A stretch of 64,000 bases of DNA from Mesorhizobium sp. RMAD-H1 (GTDB taxonomy: Bacteria; Pseudomonadota; Alphaproteobacteria; Rhizobiales; Rhizobiaceae): assembly GCF_014191375.1 (NCBI RefSeq), contig NZ_JACHWN010000001.1:496001-560000 (forward strand), read 5' to 3'. Of this stretch, positions 46,495 to 55,334 are shown one piece after another (the stretch's first letter is position 1; every line of letters begins with the position of its first letter). The position numbers and the translations under genes were made by a program. The notes under the pieces are model-generated. The model was given only the letters and a program-made list of their open reading frames with translations, was not told the DNA's origin and made no database searches.

Positions 46495-46577
46495 CGAATA
46501 CTCTCCTTGGGAATGAACCGATACCGTAGGACATATGGCCTGCCGGGGCCAAAGTCGAGAGCGGATGCGTGTATTGC

Positions 46578-47378
46578 CTAACGCAGTTCCACCGTGCCGG
46601 AAACGGCTTGCCCGCCCTGGACGAGCGTATAGTCGACCACGGCAGGCGTTTTTTCAGCGCCGCGGAGAATATCGCTGAAGAAGCGGGCATCATTGGCGCC
46701 GGCCGCTTCAAATTTTGGTGTGGAGAATGTCATCGCCCCGCCAGACAGGAAGAGTTCCGCCGGCTGGCCGCCGGCCGGAAGCCTGACGGAGAAAACGGCC
46801 TGGCCGCCCTGCCGCGATGCCTCGTGGATGCCGAATTCCGGCGAGGATGGCTGGGGCAGCCGGTCGAAGGCGGCGCTGACAAGCGTGTGGGCGAGGGGGT
46901 CCTTCTTTCCCGGCTTCACCGCCAGATCGAACGCGGCCTGAACCGGAATGCAGATCGTCTCGCATATACCGAGGAAGACCTGGCCCTTGAGGTGCGTCGG
47001 CGCGCTCGGTTTCTCGAGATCGAAGGTGACGGGCAGCACCACGGAATGTTTGTATCCCGCCCATTGCGCCTCGCCATCGCCGAAGCGCTGCGGCGCGGGA
47101 AAGGCGATCTCGCTCTTGGCCACATTGCTGCTGGCTGCAAGATCGAGCTGCGGCGGCACGCCGGCGTCGCCGGGTTCCCGCCAGTAGGTCTTCCAGCCTT
47201 CGGCGAGGTCGATCTGGATCGCGCCGCGCAAGGTCCGCGCCGGCTCCTGCGGGACATCGACAAGAAGCCGCACCTTGCCGCCTGGTGTTTCGACCCAGGG
47301 AGAGCTTTCGGCCAATGCATGGCCTGATGAGAGCAGGGCGCCAACAAAAAAAGTCTGGACGAGAAATCGGCTGTTCAT
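46578..47378 (-). CDS. DsbD N-terminal-domain-like periplasmic protein
   Basis: A 266-residue exported protein. It has a signal peptide ([23 protein letters not shown]) and a domain like the N-terminal periplasmic part of DsbD ([28 protein letters not shown] ... [25 protein letters not shown]), with the Cys pair GICETIC. It lacks the membrane and thioredoxin parts of full DsbD, so it may receive or pass electrons in a thiol-reduction or cytochrome-biogenesis path with separate partners. The start at 47378 is chosen for the signal peptide. Divergent from the YqgE gene. Confidence 0.85.
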   Translation of the reverse strand: MNSRFLVQTFFVGALLSSGHALAESSPWVETPGGKVRLLVDVPQEPARTLRGAIQIDLAEGWKTYWREPGDAGVPPQLDLAASSNVAKSEIAFPAPQRFGDGEAQWAGYKHSVVLPVTFDLEKPSAPTHLKGQVFLGICETICIPVQAAFDLAVKPGKKDPLAHTLVSAAFDRLPQPSSPEFGIHEASRQGGQAVFSVRLPAGGQPAELFLSGGAMTFSTPKFEAAGANDARFFSDILRGAEKTPAVVDYTLVQGGQAVSGTVELR

Positions 47379-47533
47379 GGACCAAGAATTGCCGCGGAAC
47401 CATGGCGTTATCAAGTCACGAACCCGGCATATCCCTCTGCTTTCCCTTTGATTTGCGATGCGGCACAAAGAGAATGGATCTCTTTCGCGCAAATCGCATT
47501 GCCATTTTACGATCCGTTGTTACCTTTAGTGTC

Positions 47534-48136
47534 ATGGATATCTTGAAGTCTGCACAACGAGACAAAGGCTTTTTGAACGGCCATTTCCTGGTCGCCATGC
47601 CTGGTATGAGCGACGACCGTTTCACGCGGGCCGTCGTCTATGTCTGTGCGCATTCGGAAGAGGGCGCCATGGGCTTCATCATCAACCAGCTGCAGCCCAT
47701 GGAATTTCCCGATCTGTTGCTGCAGCTCGGCGTCATTGGCGAGGACGAGCTGATCCGGCTGCCGAAGGCCACGCGTCATTTCATGGTGCGCAATGGCGGT
47801 CCGGTCGACCGGACCCGCGGCTTCGTGCTGCATTCCGACGATTATATGGTGGATTCGACCATGCCGGTCGCCGAGGACGTCTGCCTGACCGCCACCATCG
47901 ATATCCTGCGCGCCATCGCCGGCAATGGCGGGCCCTCGCAGGCGCTCATGACGCTCGGCTATTCGGGCTGGGCGGCAGGGCAGCTCGAGGCGGAGATCGC
48001 CGGCAATGGCTGGCTGACCTGCCCGGCCTCCCGCGATCTGCTCTTCGACAGCGATATCACCGCCAAATATGACCGGCTCCTCAGCCGCATCGGCATCGAC
48101 CCGTCGCGCCTGGTCAATGATGTGGGGCATGCTTAG
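47534..48136 (+). CDS. YqgE/AlgH family (UPF0301) protein
   Basis: A 200-residue protein of the UPF0301/YqgE/AlgH family, known by structure but not by function; AlgH influences alginate regulation in Pseudomonas. The family pattern is [40 protein letters not shown], the [15 protein letters not shown] motif and [20 protein letters not shown]. The start at ATG 47534 matches the normal N-terminus; the frame extends upstream but without conservation. Confidence 0.93.
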   Translation: MDILKSAQRDKGFLNGHFLVAMPGMSDDRFTRAVVYVCAHSEEGAMGFIINQLQPMEFPDLLLQLGVIGEDELIRLPKATRHFMVRNGGPVDRTRGFVLHSDDYMVDSTMPVAEDVCLTATIDILRAIAGNGGPSQALMTLGYSGWAAGQLEAEIAGNGWLTCPASRDLLFDSDITAKYDRLLSRIGIDPSRLVNDVGHA

Positions 48137-48173
48137 GGCTATTCACCTTTAGCTGGATCTGCTCCAAGCCCCT

Positions 48174-51059
48174 TCACGCAGCCGCCGGCTCGAGCTGGTC
48201 CTTGAGCAGCTTGCTCGCTGCCTCCACCGACATCGGCTCGCCGAACATGAAGCTCTGCACATATTCGCAGCCCAGCTGCCGCAGATGCAGCGCGTCCGTT
48301 TCGTTCTCCACGCCTTCCGCCACCGCGGCGAGACCCAGATCATGCGCCATGCTGACGATGGAGCGCAGCAGCGTCTGCTTCTGCACCTGATCGCCCCGCA
48401 CGAACGAGCGGTCGATCTTGATCATGTCGAAGGGAAAGCGGGTGAGATAGGAGAGCGAGGAATAGCCGGTGCCAAAATCATCAAGCGAAAGCCCGACGCC
48501 CATGGCCTTGATCGCCGCCAGCACATGCGCGGATTGCTCCGGATTCTCCATAACCACGGATTCGGTCAACTCCAGCTTGAGGCTGCGGGGAGCGATATGG
48601 GTACGCGAGAGCACCGAGCGCACGTCGGTGATGAGGTCTTGCCGGATGAGTTGCGTGCTCGAAAGATTGACCGAGACGAAGATATCCATGTCCGGGAAAG
48701 TCTCGCGCCATCTGGAGACGTCCTGCGCCGCCTGCTGCATGGCGAAAAGCCCGAGCTGCACGATGAGTCCGGAGCCCTCGGCGATCGGGATGAATTCGGA
48801 GGGCGATACCGCGCCGCGCCGCGGATGCTCCCAGCGAAGCAGCGCCTCGAAACCGGCGATGCTGCCGTCCTCGAGCCGCACGATCGGCTGGTAGACGAGG
48901 CCGATCTCCTGGCGATCGAGGGCCCGGCGCAGATCGGATTCCATCTGCAGCTTGTCGCTGCCGATGGCGCGGAAGGCCGGACGGAACGGCTCGATGCGGT
49001 CGCCGCCGAACCGCTTGGCCTGATACATGGCCAGTTCCGCGTCCTTGACCAGGTCCTCGGCATTCGCCGCCGCGCTCGTCCATGTGATGAGGCCGACGGA
49101 GGCCGTCAGCACGATCTCGCGCTTGGCATAGGCGATCGGCGCGCGCACGGCCTGCTTCAGCGCCTCGGCGAAGGCGGCAATGCGCGCCGGATCGCTTTCG
49201 GAGGTAAGCAGCAGACCGAATTGGTCCGAGGCAAGGCGTGACAGCGTGTCCTGCGGCTTCAGGAGGCGGTGCAGGCGTCGCGAGATGGTGAGCAGGATCG
49301 TATCCCCGGCCGACATGCCGAGGCTGTCATTGACCTGCTTGAAGCGGTCGATGTCGATGACGAAGACCGTCGGCCTGAGCTTGCTCTCGCTGCGCGCCAT
49401 GTGGATGACGTTGTTCAGCCGGTCGAGGAAGAGTTCCCGGTTGGGCAGCCCCGTCAGATTGTCGTGCACGGCGTCGTGGAGAAGGCGCTCCTCGGCTTTC
49501 TTCTGTTCGGTGACATTGATCAGCGTGCCGACGCAGCGCACGATCTCGCCATCGGAACCGATGACGGGGCGGGCGCGCAGCGCATACCAGTGATAATGGC
49601 CATCGCTGGCGCGCAGGCGGAATATCTGGGCGATGCGTCCGCGCCGGTTCTCCAGAATGGCGTCGAGCGTCGAACGGAACCGGTCGCGGTCGTCGCTGTG
49701 CATGATCGGCAGCCAGTTGCGCACCGGCCCCTGGAGCTGGCTCGCCGAGGAGCCGAGAAAGGTCTCGATGTCGGGCGTCGTCACCACGCGGTCGCGTGGC
49801 ACGTCCCAGTCCCAGACGATGTCGCCCGAGCCGATGATGGCGAGCGCCTGCCGCTCCATGTCGGAGAACAGTCCGTGCTGCAAGGCGCCGCCGGCGAAGG
49901 CGTGCTGCATGACGGTAAAACCGATCAGCAGCACGATCAGCACGAGGCCGCCTGCCAGCGCCGGCTGCACGATATCATTGTCGAGATGGCCGGAGATGGT
50001 GAGCCATGCACCCGCGAGCCACAGCAGGATCAATATCCAGGTGGGGATGAGCATGATTGCCCGGTCATAGCCCTTGAACGTCAGATAACCGATGATCGCC
50101 ACGCCGGCGAGGCCAGTCAGCCCGAAGGAGATGCGCGCGATGCCCGATGCGATGGGGGGATCGATGATCGCCACGCCGGCGAGCGCCAGCAGGCCCAGGA
50201 CCCATGTCAGCGCGCCATAGCTGAAATGATCGTGCCAGCGGTTGAGGTTGAGATAGGTGAAGAGAAAGATCACCAATGTCGCGGCAAGCGACACCTCGGT
50301 TCCCGCCCGCCAGACCTGCTCGTTGCCGGGCGTGATCGCCATCAGCTTGTTCCAGAAGCCGAAATCGACACAGATATAGGCCAGCACCGCCCATGCGAGC
50401 GCGGCGGTGGCCGGAAAGAGCGACGTGCCCTTGACGACGAAGAGGATGGTCAGGAACAGGGCCAGGAGGCCGGAAATGCCGAGCAGGATGCCGCGATAGA
50501 GCGTATAGGAGTTGACGGTGTCCTTATAGGCCTCGGGCTCCCAGAGATAGACCTGCGGCAGGTTGGGGGAGGCGAGTTCGGCGACGAGCGTCACCACCGA
50601 GCCCGGATTGAGCGTGATGCGGAAGACGTCCGCATCGGGGCTCGCCTGCCGGTCGAGCGCGAAGCCTTCGCTCGGCGTGATCGAATTGATGCGGGTCGAG
50701 CCGAGATCGGGCCAGATGAAGCCGGACCCGACGAGCCGGTAGTGCGGCGCCACGATCAGCCGGTCGATCTGCTCGTCGGTCGGATTGGCAATGGCGAAGG
50801 CGGCCCAGTCGCCCTTGCTTCGCTTGTCGTTGGCCTGCACCTCGATGCGCCGTACGATGCCGTCGGGACCGGGCGCCGTCGAGACCTGGAAGCTCTCGCC
50901 CTGATTACGAAAAATCTCCACCGCGCGGGAAAGATCGAGCGCCGTATCTTCCTTCGATATCTTGACCGGCTCGAATGCGGACGCCGAACCGGCGGCGGAC
51001 AGCACGAACAGAAAAATGCAAGGCAGCATCTTCAGCGGGCTGTGAAAATATCGTGACAC
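48174..51059 (-). CDS. Membrane 7TM-DISM / PAS / degenerate GGDEF / EAL protein, probable c-di-GMP phosphodiesterase
   Basis: A protein of about 961 residues. The layout is a signal peptide (MLPCIFLFVLSAAGSASA), a periplasmic 7TMR-DISMED2-like domain (about 30-185), seven membrane helices (about 190-400), a PAS domain (about 420-545, IVWDWDVPRDRVV ... HYHWYALRARPV), a GGDEF domain and a C-terminal EAL domain. The GGDEF signature reads ASDQF, so cyclase activity is unlikely. The EAL domain keeps FEALLRW, LSLDDFGTGYSS, KIDRSF and AEGVEN, so hydrolysis is plausible. GTG 51059 overlaps the GNAT stop (TAGTG) and has CAAGG upstream; ATG 51029 is an alternative. Confidence 0.88.
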   Translation of the reverse strand: MSRYFHSPLKMLPCIFLFVLSAAGSASAFEPVKISKEDTALDLSRAVEIFRNQGESFQVSTAPGPDGIVRRIEVQANDKRSKGDWAAFAIANPTDEQIDRLIVAPHYRLVGSGFIWPDLGSTRINSITPSEGFALDRQASPDADVFRITLNPGSVVTLVAELASPNLPQVYLWEPEAYKDTVNSYTLYRGILLGISGLLALFLTILFVVKGTSLFPATAALAWAVLAYICVDFGFWNKLMAITPGNEQVWRAGTEVSLAATLVIFLFTYLNLNRWHDHFSYGALTWVLGLLALAGVAIIDPPIASGIARISFGLTGLAGVAIIGYLTFKGYDRAIMLIPTWILILLWLAGAWLTISGHLDNDIVQPALAGGLVLIVLLIGFTVMQHAFAGGALQHGLFSDMERQALAIIGSGDIVWDWDVPRDRVVTTPDIETFLGSSASQLQGPVRNWLPIMHSDDRDRFRSTLDAILENRRGRIAQIFRLRASDGHYHWYALRARPVIGSDGEIVRCVGTLINVTEQKKAEERLLHDAVHDNLTGLPNRELFLDRLNNVIHMARSESKLRPTVFVIDIDRFKQVNDSLGMSAGDTILLTISRRLHRLLKPQDTLSRLASDQFGLLLTSESDPARIAAFAEALKQAVRAPIAYAKREIVLTASVGLITWTSAAANAEDLVKDAELAMYQAKRFGGDRIEPFRPAFRAIGSDKLQMESDLRRALDRQEIGLVYQPIVRLEDGSIAGFEALLRWEHPRRGAVSPSEFIPIAEGSGLIVQLGLFAMQQAAQDVSRWRETFPDMDIFVSVNLSSTQLIRQDLITDVRSVLSRTHIAPRSLKLELTESVVMENPEQSAHVLAAIKAMGVGLSLDDFGTGYSSLSYLTRFPFDMIKIDRSFVRGDQVQKQTLLRSIVSMAHDLGLAAVAEGVENETDALHLRQLGCEYVQSFMFGEPMSVEAASKLLKDQLEPAAA

Positions 51060-51661
51060 TATCGGGTGACCTTGCTGTTGATGACGCGTCTGTCGCCTTC
51101 GATGAGCGAGTAGAGGAAATGATCCTGCCACATGCCGTTGATTTTGAGATAGGAACGCAAGAGTCCTTCTCTCTGAAATCCGGCTTTTTCGAGAAGCCGT
51201 ATGGATCGTGCATTATTGGGAATACAGGCAGCCTCAAGCCTGTGCAACCGCAGCTGATCGAATGCAAAGGGGATAACCAGCCCGATCGCCTCGGTCATGT
51301 AGCCCTGGCCCGCGAAAGGCGCGCCGCTCCAATAGCCGATCTGGCCGCACTGCGCGACGCCGCGCCGGATATTGCCGAGCGTGATGCCGCCGACCAGCCG
51401 GTTGTCTGAATTGCGGAAGATGAAAAAGGGATATCCGGTGCCCGATTGCGCCTCTTCCTGATAGCGCCTGATCCTCATGCGAAAGGAACTGCGTTCCAGG
51501 TCGTCGGCGCTCCACAGCGGCTCCCAGGGGGTCAGGAATTCCCGGCTCTCGGCCCGCAGGTTCGCCCAGGCCTTGTAATCGCTGCCCAATGGCTCGCGCA
51601 GATAGATGCGTACGCCGCGCAGGGGAGGTTGGCTGCTTTTTATGAAGGGCAGGGCGATCAT
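51059..51661 (-). CDS. GNAT family N-acetyltransferase (RimJ/RimL-like)
   Basis: A 200-residue acetyltransferase of the RimJ/RimL type: IYLREPLGSDYKAWANLRAESREFLTPWEP at the start, the acetyl-CoA-binding loop around IGYWSGAPFAGQGYMTEAI and IPNNARSIRLLEKAGFQREGLLRSYLKINGMWQDHFLYSL at the end. RimJ-type enzymes modify ribosomal-protein N-termini, but the target here is not known. Its stop TAG overlaps the GTG start of the EAL-protein gene, and the M16 peptidase gene precedes it by 15 bases, so thrC-M16-GNAT-EAL may form one operon. Confidence 0.92.
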   Translation of the reverse strand: MIALPFIKSSQPPLRGVRIYLREPLGSDYKAWANLRAESREFLTPWEPLWSADDLERSSFRMRIRRYQEEAQSGTGYPFFIFRNSDNRLVGGITLGNIRRGVAQCGQIGYWSGAPFAGQGYMTEAIGLVIPFAFDQLRLHRLEAACIPNNARSIRLLEKAGFQREGLLRSYLKINGMWQDHFLYSLIEGDRRVINSKVTR

Positions 51662-51676
51662 TGCCGCGCCCTGGTT

Positions 51677-52969
51677 TTACACGGCGATCTTGCGCGGCTG
51701 CGATCGCGTGGACAGTGCATCCCTTATACCGTCGAAATGCATCAGTTTGCCGATCGGCCCCACTGCCGCGACCGTCGGCTTGGAATCGAGGAACAGCCGG
51801 CCCGCGAGATCGGTCAGCCGTTCCGCCGTGATCAGCGAGAGCCGCTCCAGCAATTCCTCATTCGTCACCGGCCGGCCGTAGAGAAGAATCTGACGGGCCA
51901 TCTGGCCGGCTCGGCTTGCAACGCTCTCCTGCGACATCAACAGGCTCGCGCGATACTGGGCCCGCGCGCGGTTGACCTCTTCCTCGCTGACGCGCTTCGC
52001 GGTTTCGTGCAGCTCGTTGAGGATGACTGGCACGAGCTCGCTCAGGTCGTCGCGCCCCGTCGCGGCATGGATGCCGAAAAGACCCGTATCGGAGAAGCCC
52101 CAGTGAAAGGCATAGACCGAATAGCACAGGCCGCGCTTTTCCCTGACTTCCTGGAAGAGCCGTGACGACATGCCGCCGCCAAGCACCATCGCCAGGATCT
52201 GCGAGGCATAGAAATCGCGCACGTGATAGGCGCGCCCCTCGAAACCGATCAGCACCTGCGCGTCCATGAGGTCGCGATGCTCGCGGAAATCACCGCCGAC
52301 ATAATGGGCAAGCTCCGGCGTCCTGCCGGTCGAGTGGGCGCGGAAGCCGCCCAGCCGTGATTCCACTTCGCGGACGAAATCGTCGTGGTTGATGGCACCG
52401 GCGGCGGTCACGACCATGCGGTCGGCGCTGTACTGCTCGTGCATATAGGTGCGCAGGTCGGCGGAGGTGAACGCCTCCACCGTCTCCGGCTCGCCGAGAA
52501 TGGCGCGCCCGACCGGCTGGTGGCGGAAGGCCGTTTCCGTGAAACGATCGAAGACGATATCGTCGGGCGTATCGTGTGCCGCGCCGATCTCCTGCATGAT
52601 GACATGCTTTTCGCGGTCAAGCTCGTCGGGATCGAATTTGGAGCTGGTCAGTATGTCGGACAGGATGTCGATGGCCAGCGGCACGTCGTTGCGCAGCACG
52701 CGGGCATAATAGGAGGTCGTCTCCACGCTGGTGGCGGCGTTGATCTCGCCGCCGACATTCTCAATGTCCGCTGCAATCTGCCACGCCGAGCGGTTTTCCG
52801 TGCCTTTGAAGGCCATGTGCTCGAGAAGGTGGGCAATGCCGTGCTGGTCGTTCGCTTCGTTGCGCGAGCCGGCCTTGACCCAGATACCCAAGGCGACGCT
52901 CTCCACATTCGGCATGGCCTCGGTCGCGATCGTCAGCCCGTTCGGGAGACGGCTTACTTCAACACCCAT
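51677..52969 (-). CDS. M16 family zinc peptidase (processing-peptidase-like)
   Basis: A 430-residue pitrilysin-type protease related to the mitochondrial processing peptidase beta subunit. The inverted zinc motif is His47-Leu-Leu-Glu50-His51 (AHLLEHMAFKGT) and the third ligand is Glu127, 76 residues later (VIMQEIGAA), as in the family. The second M16 domain carries the GGGMSSRLFQEVREKRGLCYSVY glycine-rich motif. ATG 52969 overlaps the thrC stop (TAATG). The natural substrate is unknown; rhizobial homologues are conserved beside thrC. Confidence 0.94.
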   Translation of the reverse strand: MGVEVSRLPNGLTIATEAMPNVESVALGIWVKAGSRNEANDQHGIAHLLEHMAFKGTENRSAWQIAADIENVGGEINAATSVETTSYYARVLRNDVPLAIDILSDILTSSKFDPDELDREKHVIMQEIGAAHDTPDDIVFDRFTETAFRHQPVGRAILGEPETVEAFTSADLRTYMHEQYSADRMVVTAAGAINHDDFVREVESRLGGFRAHSTGRTPELAHYVGGDFREHRDLMDAQVLIGFEGRAYHVRDFYASQILAMVLGGGMSSRLFQEVREKRGLCYSVYAFHWGFSDTGLFGIHAATGRDDLSELVPVILNELHETAKRVSEEEVNRARAQYRASLLMSQESVASRAGQMARQILLYGRPVTNEELLERLSLITAERLTDLAGRLFLDSKPTVAAVGPIGKLMHFDGIRDALSTRSQPRKIAV

Positions 52970-54378
52970 TACTGAACTACTCCCTCCCGCACGGCTCTTG
53001 AATTGCGGCTGATATGATCTTCCACGATTTTTAGATCGTTGGGAAGCACTGTGTAGTTTTCTTTTCTTTCCATGAGATCCGCCAGCCACGCGGGCAGCGC
53101 CGGGCTTATGCCGCTGGCTTGGGCGACGGCCTCGGGAAACTTGGCCGGATGCGCTGTGGCAAGCACCACCATGGGCGCCTCACCGGCATGGCCGCGCGCC
53201 ACCTTGACGCCGATGGCCGAGTGCGGGTCGAGAAGATAGCCGCCGGCGTCCAGCACGGAGCGGATGGTCTCGTCCGTTTCCGGCATGGTGGAGCGTCCGG
53301 CGCCGAACTCTGCGCGGATGCGTTCGAGCGGTGCTTCGGCGATGACGAAGCGGCCTGACTGCTTGAGCCCGTCCATCATCCGGCGGATCGCCGCGGCATC
53401 GCGCCCGTGCGCCTCGAACAGCAGGCGCTCGAAATTGGAGGAAACCTGGATGTCCATCGAGGGCGAGGTGGTCTGGATCACCCCGCGCGTCTCATAGGCG
53501 CCCGACTGGAGCGTACGGTAGAGAATGTCATTGTCATTGGTCGCGGCGATGAGCTTTTCGATCGGCAGGCCCATGCGCTTGGCGACATAGCCGGCGAAGA
53601 TATCGCCGAAATTGCCCGTCGGCACGGTGAAGGAGATCGGGCGGTCCGGCGCGCCCAGCGACAGCGCGGCGGTGAAGTAATAGACCACCTGCGGCATGAT
53701 CCGCGCCCAGTTGATCGAATTGACGCCGGAGAGCGAAAGTGCGTCGCGGAATTTCAGATCATTGAACATGCCTTTGACGAGCGCCTGACAATCGTCAAAA
53801 TTTCCCTCCACGGAGAGCGCATGCACATTCGCAGCCGTCGATGAGGTCATCTGCCGCTGCTGGACAGGGGAAACGCGTCCGTGGGGAAACAGGATGAAGA
53901 TATCGGTCCGGTCGCGGTTGGCGAAGGCCTCGATGGCCGCCCCCCCCGTATCGCCCGACGTCGCGCCGACGATGGTCGCCCGTTCGCTGCGCTCGGCCAG
54001 CACGTAATCCATCAGCCTGGCCAGCAATTGCATGGCCACGTCCTTGAAGGCGAGGGTGGGCCCGTGGAAGAGCTCCAGCACGAATTCGTTCGCGCCTGTC
54101 TGCGTAAGCGGGCAGACGGCGGCGTGGCGGAACGTGGCATAGGCCTCGCGGATCATGCGCTCGAAATCCGCCTGCGGGATTTCACCGCCGGTAAAGGGCG
54201 TCAGCACGTGGATGGCGACATCGGCATAGGATTTGCCGCGCAACGCGCGAATCTCGTCAGGCGAGAAGGTGGGGAATTCCCGGGGGAGATAGAGGCCGCC
54301 GTCGCGCGCCAGCCCCGCCAGGAGCGCATCGGAAAATCCCAAAACCGGCGCTTCGCCGCGGGTACTCACATATTTCAT
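52969..54378 (-). CDS. thrC: Threonine synthase
   Basis: PLP enzyme that converts O-phosphohomoserine to threonine. It is 469 residues, the long form. The N-terminal KYVSTRGEAPVLGFSDALLAGLARDGGLYLP and the PLP-binding Lys112 in HGPTLAFKDVAMQ are present, with the phosphate-binding TSGDTGGAAIEAF near residue 150. Its product is made from the homoserine kinase product encoded at 44540. The stop overlaps the start of the M16 gene by one base. Confidence 0.97.
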   Translation of the reverse strand: MKYVSTRGEAPVLGFSDALLAGLARDGGLYLPREFPTFSPDEIRALRGKSYADVAIHVLTPFTGGEIPQADFERMIREAYATFRHAAVCPLTQTGANEFVLELFHGPTLAFKDVAMQLLARLMDYVLAERSERATIVGATSGDTGGAAIEAFANRDRTDIFILFPHGRVSPVQQRQMTSSTAANVHALSVEGNFDDCQALVKGMFNDLKFRDALSLSGVNSINWARIMPQVVYYFTAALSLGAPDRPISFTVPTGNFGDIFAGYVAKRMGLPIEKLIAATNDNDILYRTLQSGAYETRGVIQTTSPSMDIQVSSNFERLLFEAHGRDAAAIRRMMDGLKQSGRFVIAEAPLERIRAEFGAGRSTMPETDETIRSVLDAGGYLLDPHSAIGVKVARGHAGEAPMVVLATAHPAKFPEAVAQASGISPALPAWLADLMERKENYTVLPNDLKIVEDHISRNSRAVREGVVQ

Positions 54379-54537
54379 GTCATCCTAGCCCTTTACAGCA
54401 GGTCCGTTGCAGATCGGTTTTCGGCGCAATTCCAAGGGATGGGGTTGCCCTGTCCGTCGAAAAACGGGAAAACGTCGTCGCACGGTCTACGTGGCGTTGG
54501 TATAGAACAGGTTCATTAGTGCAGGGAAGTCCGGTTC

Positions 54538-55122
54538 ATGGATAAAGCATCATACAATCGTTCCGCGTTTCATCAAGTTTTTGCGATGGCGCTGGCCCTT
54601 GCCGCCGCCGGCTGCACGACCAAGGGGGACGGATCGGGGACCACCGCGGGCGGCACGACGCCTCTGCCTTCCACCTCCGGCGAGCAGAGGATTTCCGAAT
54701 CCGAGCTTCGCGCCTATTGCCCCAACGTCACGCTGCGCGAAGGAACCGCCTTCTTCAACACCTATGAAAAGGGCGGGGAGAAGGACAATGCCCGCATCAT
54801 CTACCAGGCGGCCATCACCGATGTGACGCGGGCCTGCCAGTACGCTCCGGGCACCACTACGGTGGATGTGGCAGCGGCCGGCAAGATCGTCCCGGGACCG
54901 AAGTTCAAGGCGGGCACAATCACCATGCCCATCCGCGTCGTGGTCACGCAGGGCGATTCCGTGCTCTATTCCAAGCTGCACAAACATCAGGTCAGCGTCA
55001 CCAACCCTTCCAGCGCGACGCAGTTCGTCTTCAACGACCGTGGCATCAGCTTCCCGACCCCGGCCGAGAAAAGCATCCAGATCTTCGTCGGCTATGATGA
55101 AGGGCCCTACAATACCAAGTAG
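54538..55122 (+). CDS. Putative lipoprotein of unknown function
   Basis: A 194-residue protein with a lipobox (LALAAAGC, Cys26) after an Arg-containing n-region and a hydrophobic stretch, so it should be lipid-anchored. A Gly/Thr/Ser-rich linker (TTKGDGSGTTAGGTTPLPSTSG) follows, then a beta-rich domain (YCPNVTLREGTAFFNTYEKGGEKDNARIIYQAAITDVTRACQY ... MPIRVVVTQGDSVLYSK) with two cysteines that may pair. I recognise it only as a conserved rhizobial hypothetical. A stem-loop begins at its stop codon. Confidence 0.82.
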   Translation: MDKASYNRSAFHQVFAMALALAAAGCTTKGDGSGTTAGGTTPLPSTSGEQRISESELRAYCPNVTLREGTAFFNTYEKGGEKDNARIIYQAAITDVTRACQYAPGTTTVDVAAAGKIVPGPKFKAGTITMPIRVVVTQGDSVLYSKLHKHQVSVTNPSSATQFVFNDRGISFPTPAEKSIQIFVGYDEGPYNTK

Positions 55123-55147
55123 AGGCTAAAGTAATGCCTCTATTTCT
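55120..55147 (+). terminator. Stem-loop at the lipoprotein stop codon
   Basis: TAGAGGC / GCCTCTA, a 7-bp perfect stem with a 9-base loop that includes the stop codon, followed by TTTCT. It is a modest intrinsic terminator. A second hairpin (GCCGCGGA / TCCGTGGC around a T-rich loop) follows at about 55162-55188. Confidence 0.6.
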
Positions 55148-55334
55148 GAGGTAGAGTTATGGCCGCGGAGGAGTTTTTCTTCCGTGGCAGCGGCGATTGT
55201 CGATCATATTACAGTTTTGCTGGCTAAGTCCCGGTATTTTTCAAGATATTACGAAGATTTAATGATAATATGGTTTCAACTCATCCGAGCGGATTGGTTT
55301 GTAAATTCCCTTTGCCTGACATACAGGAAAACCC

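Noticed and set aside
49269-51056. 595-codon open frame on the plus strand
   Set aside because: Opposite the EAL-protein gene, with no domain; composition is that of an antisense shadow.
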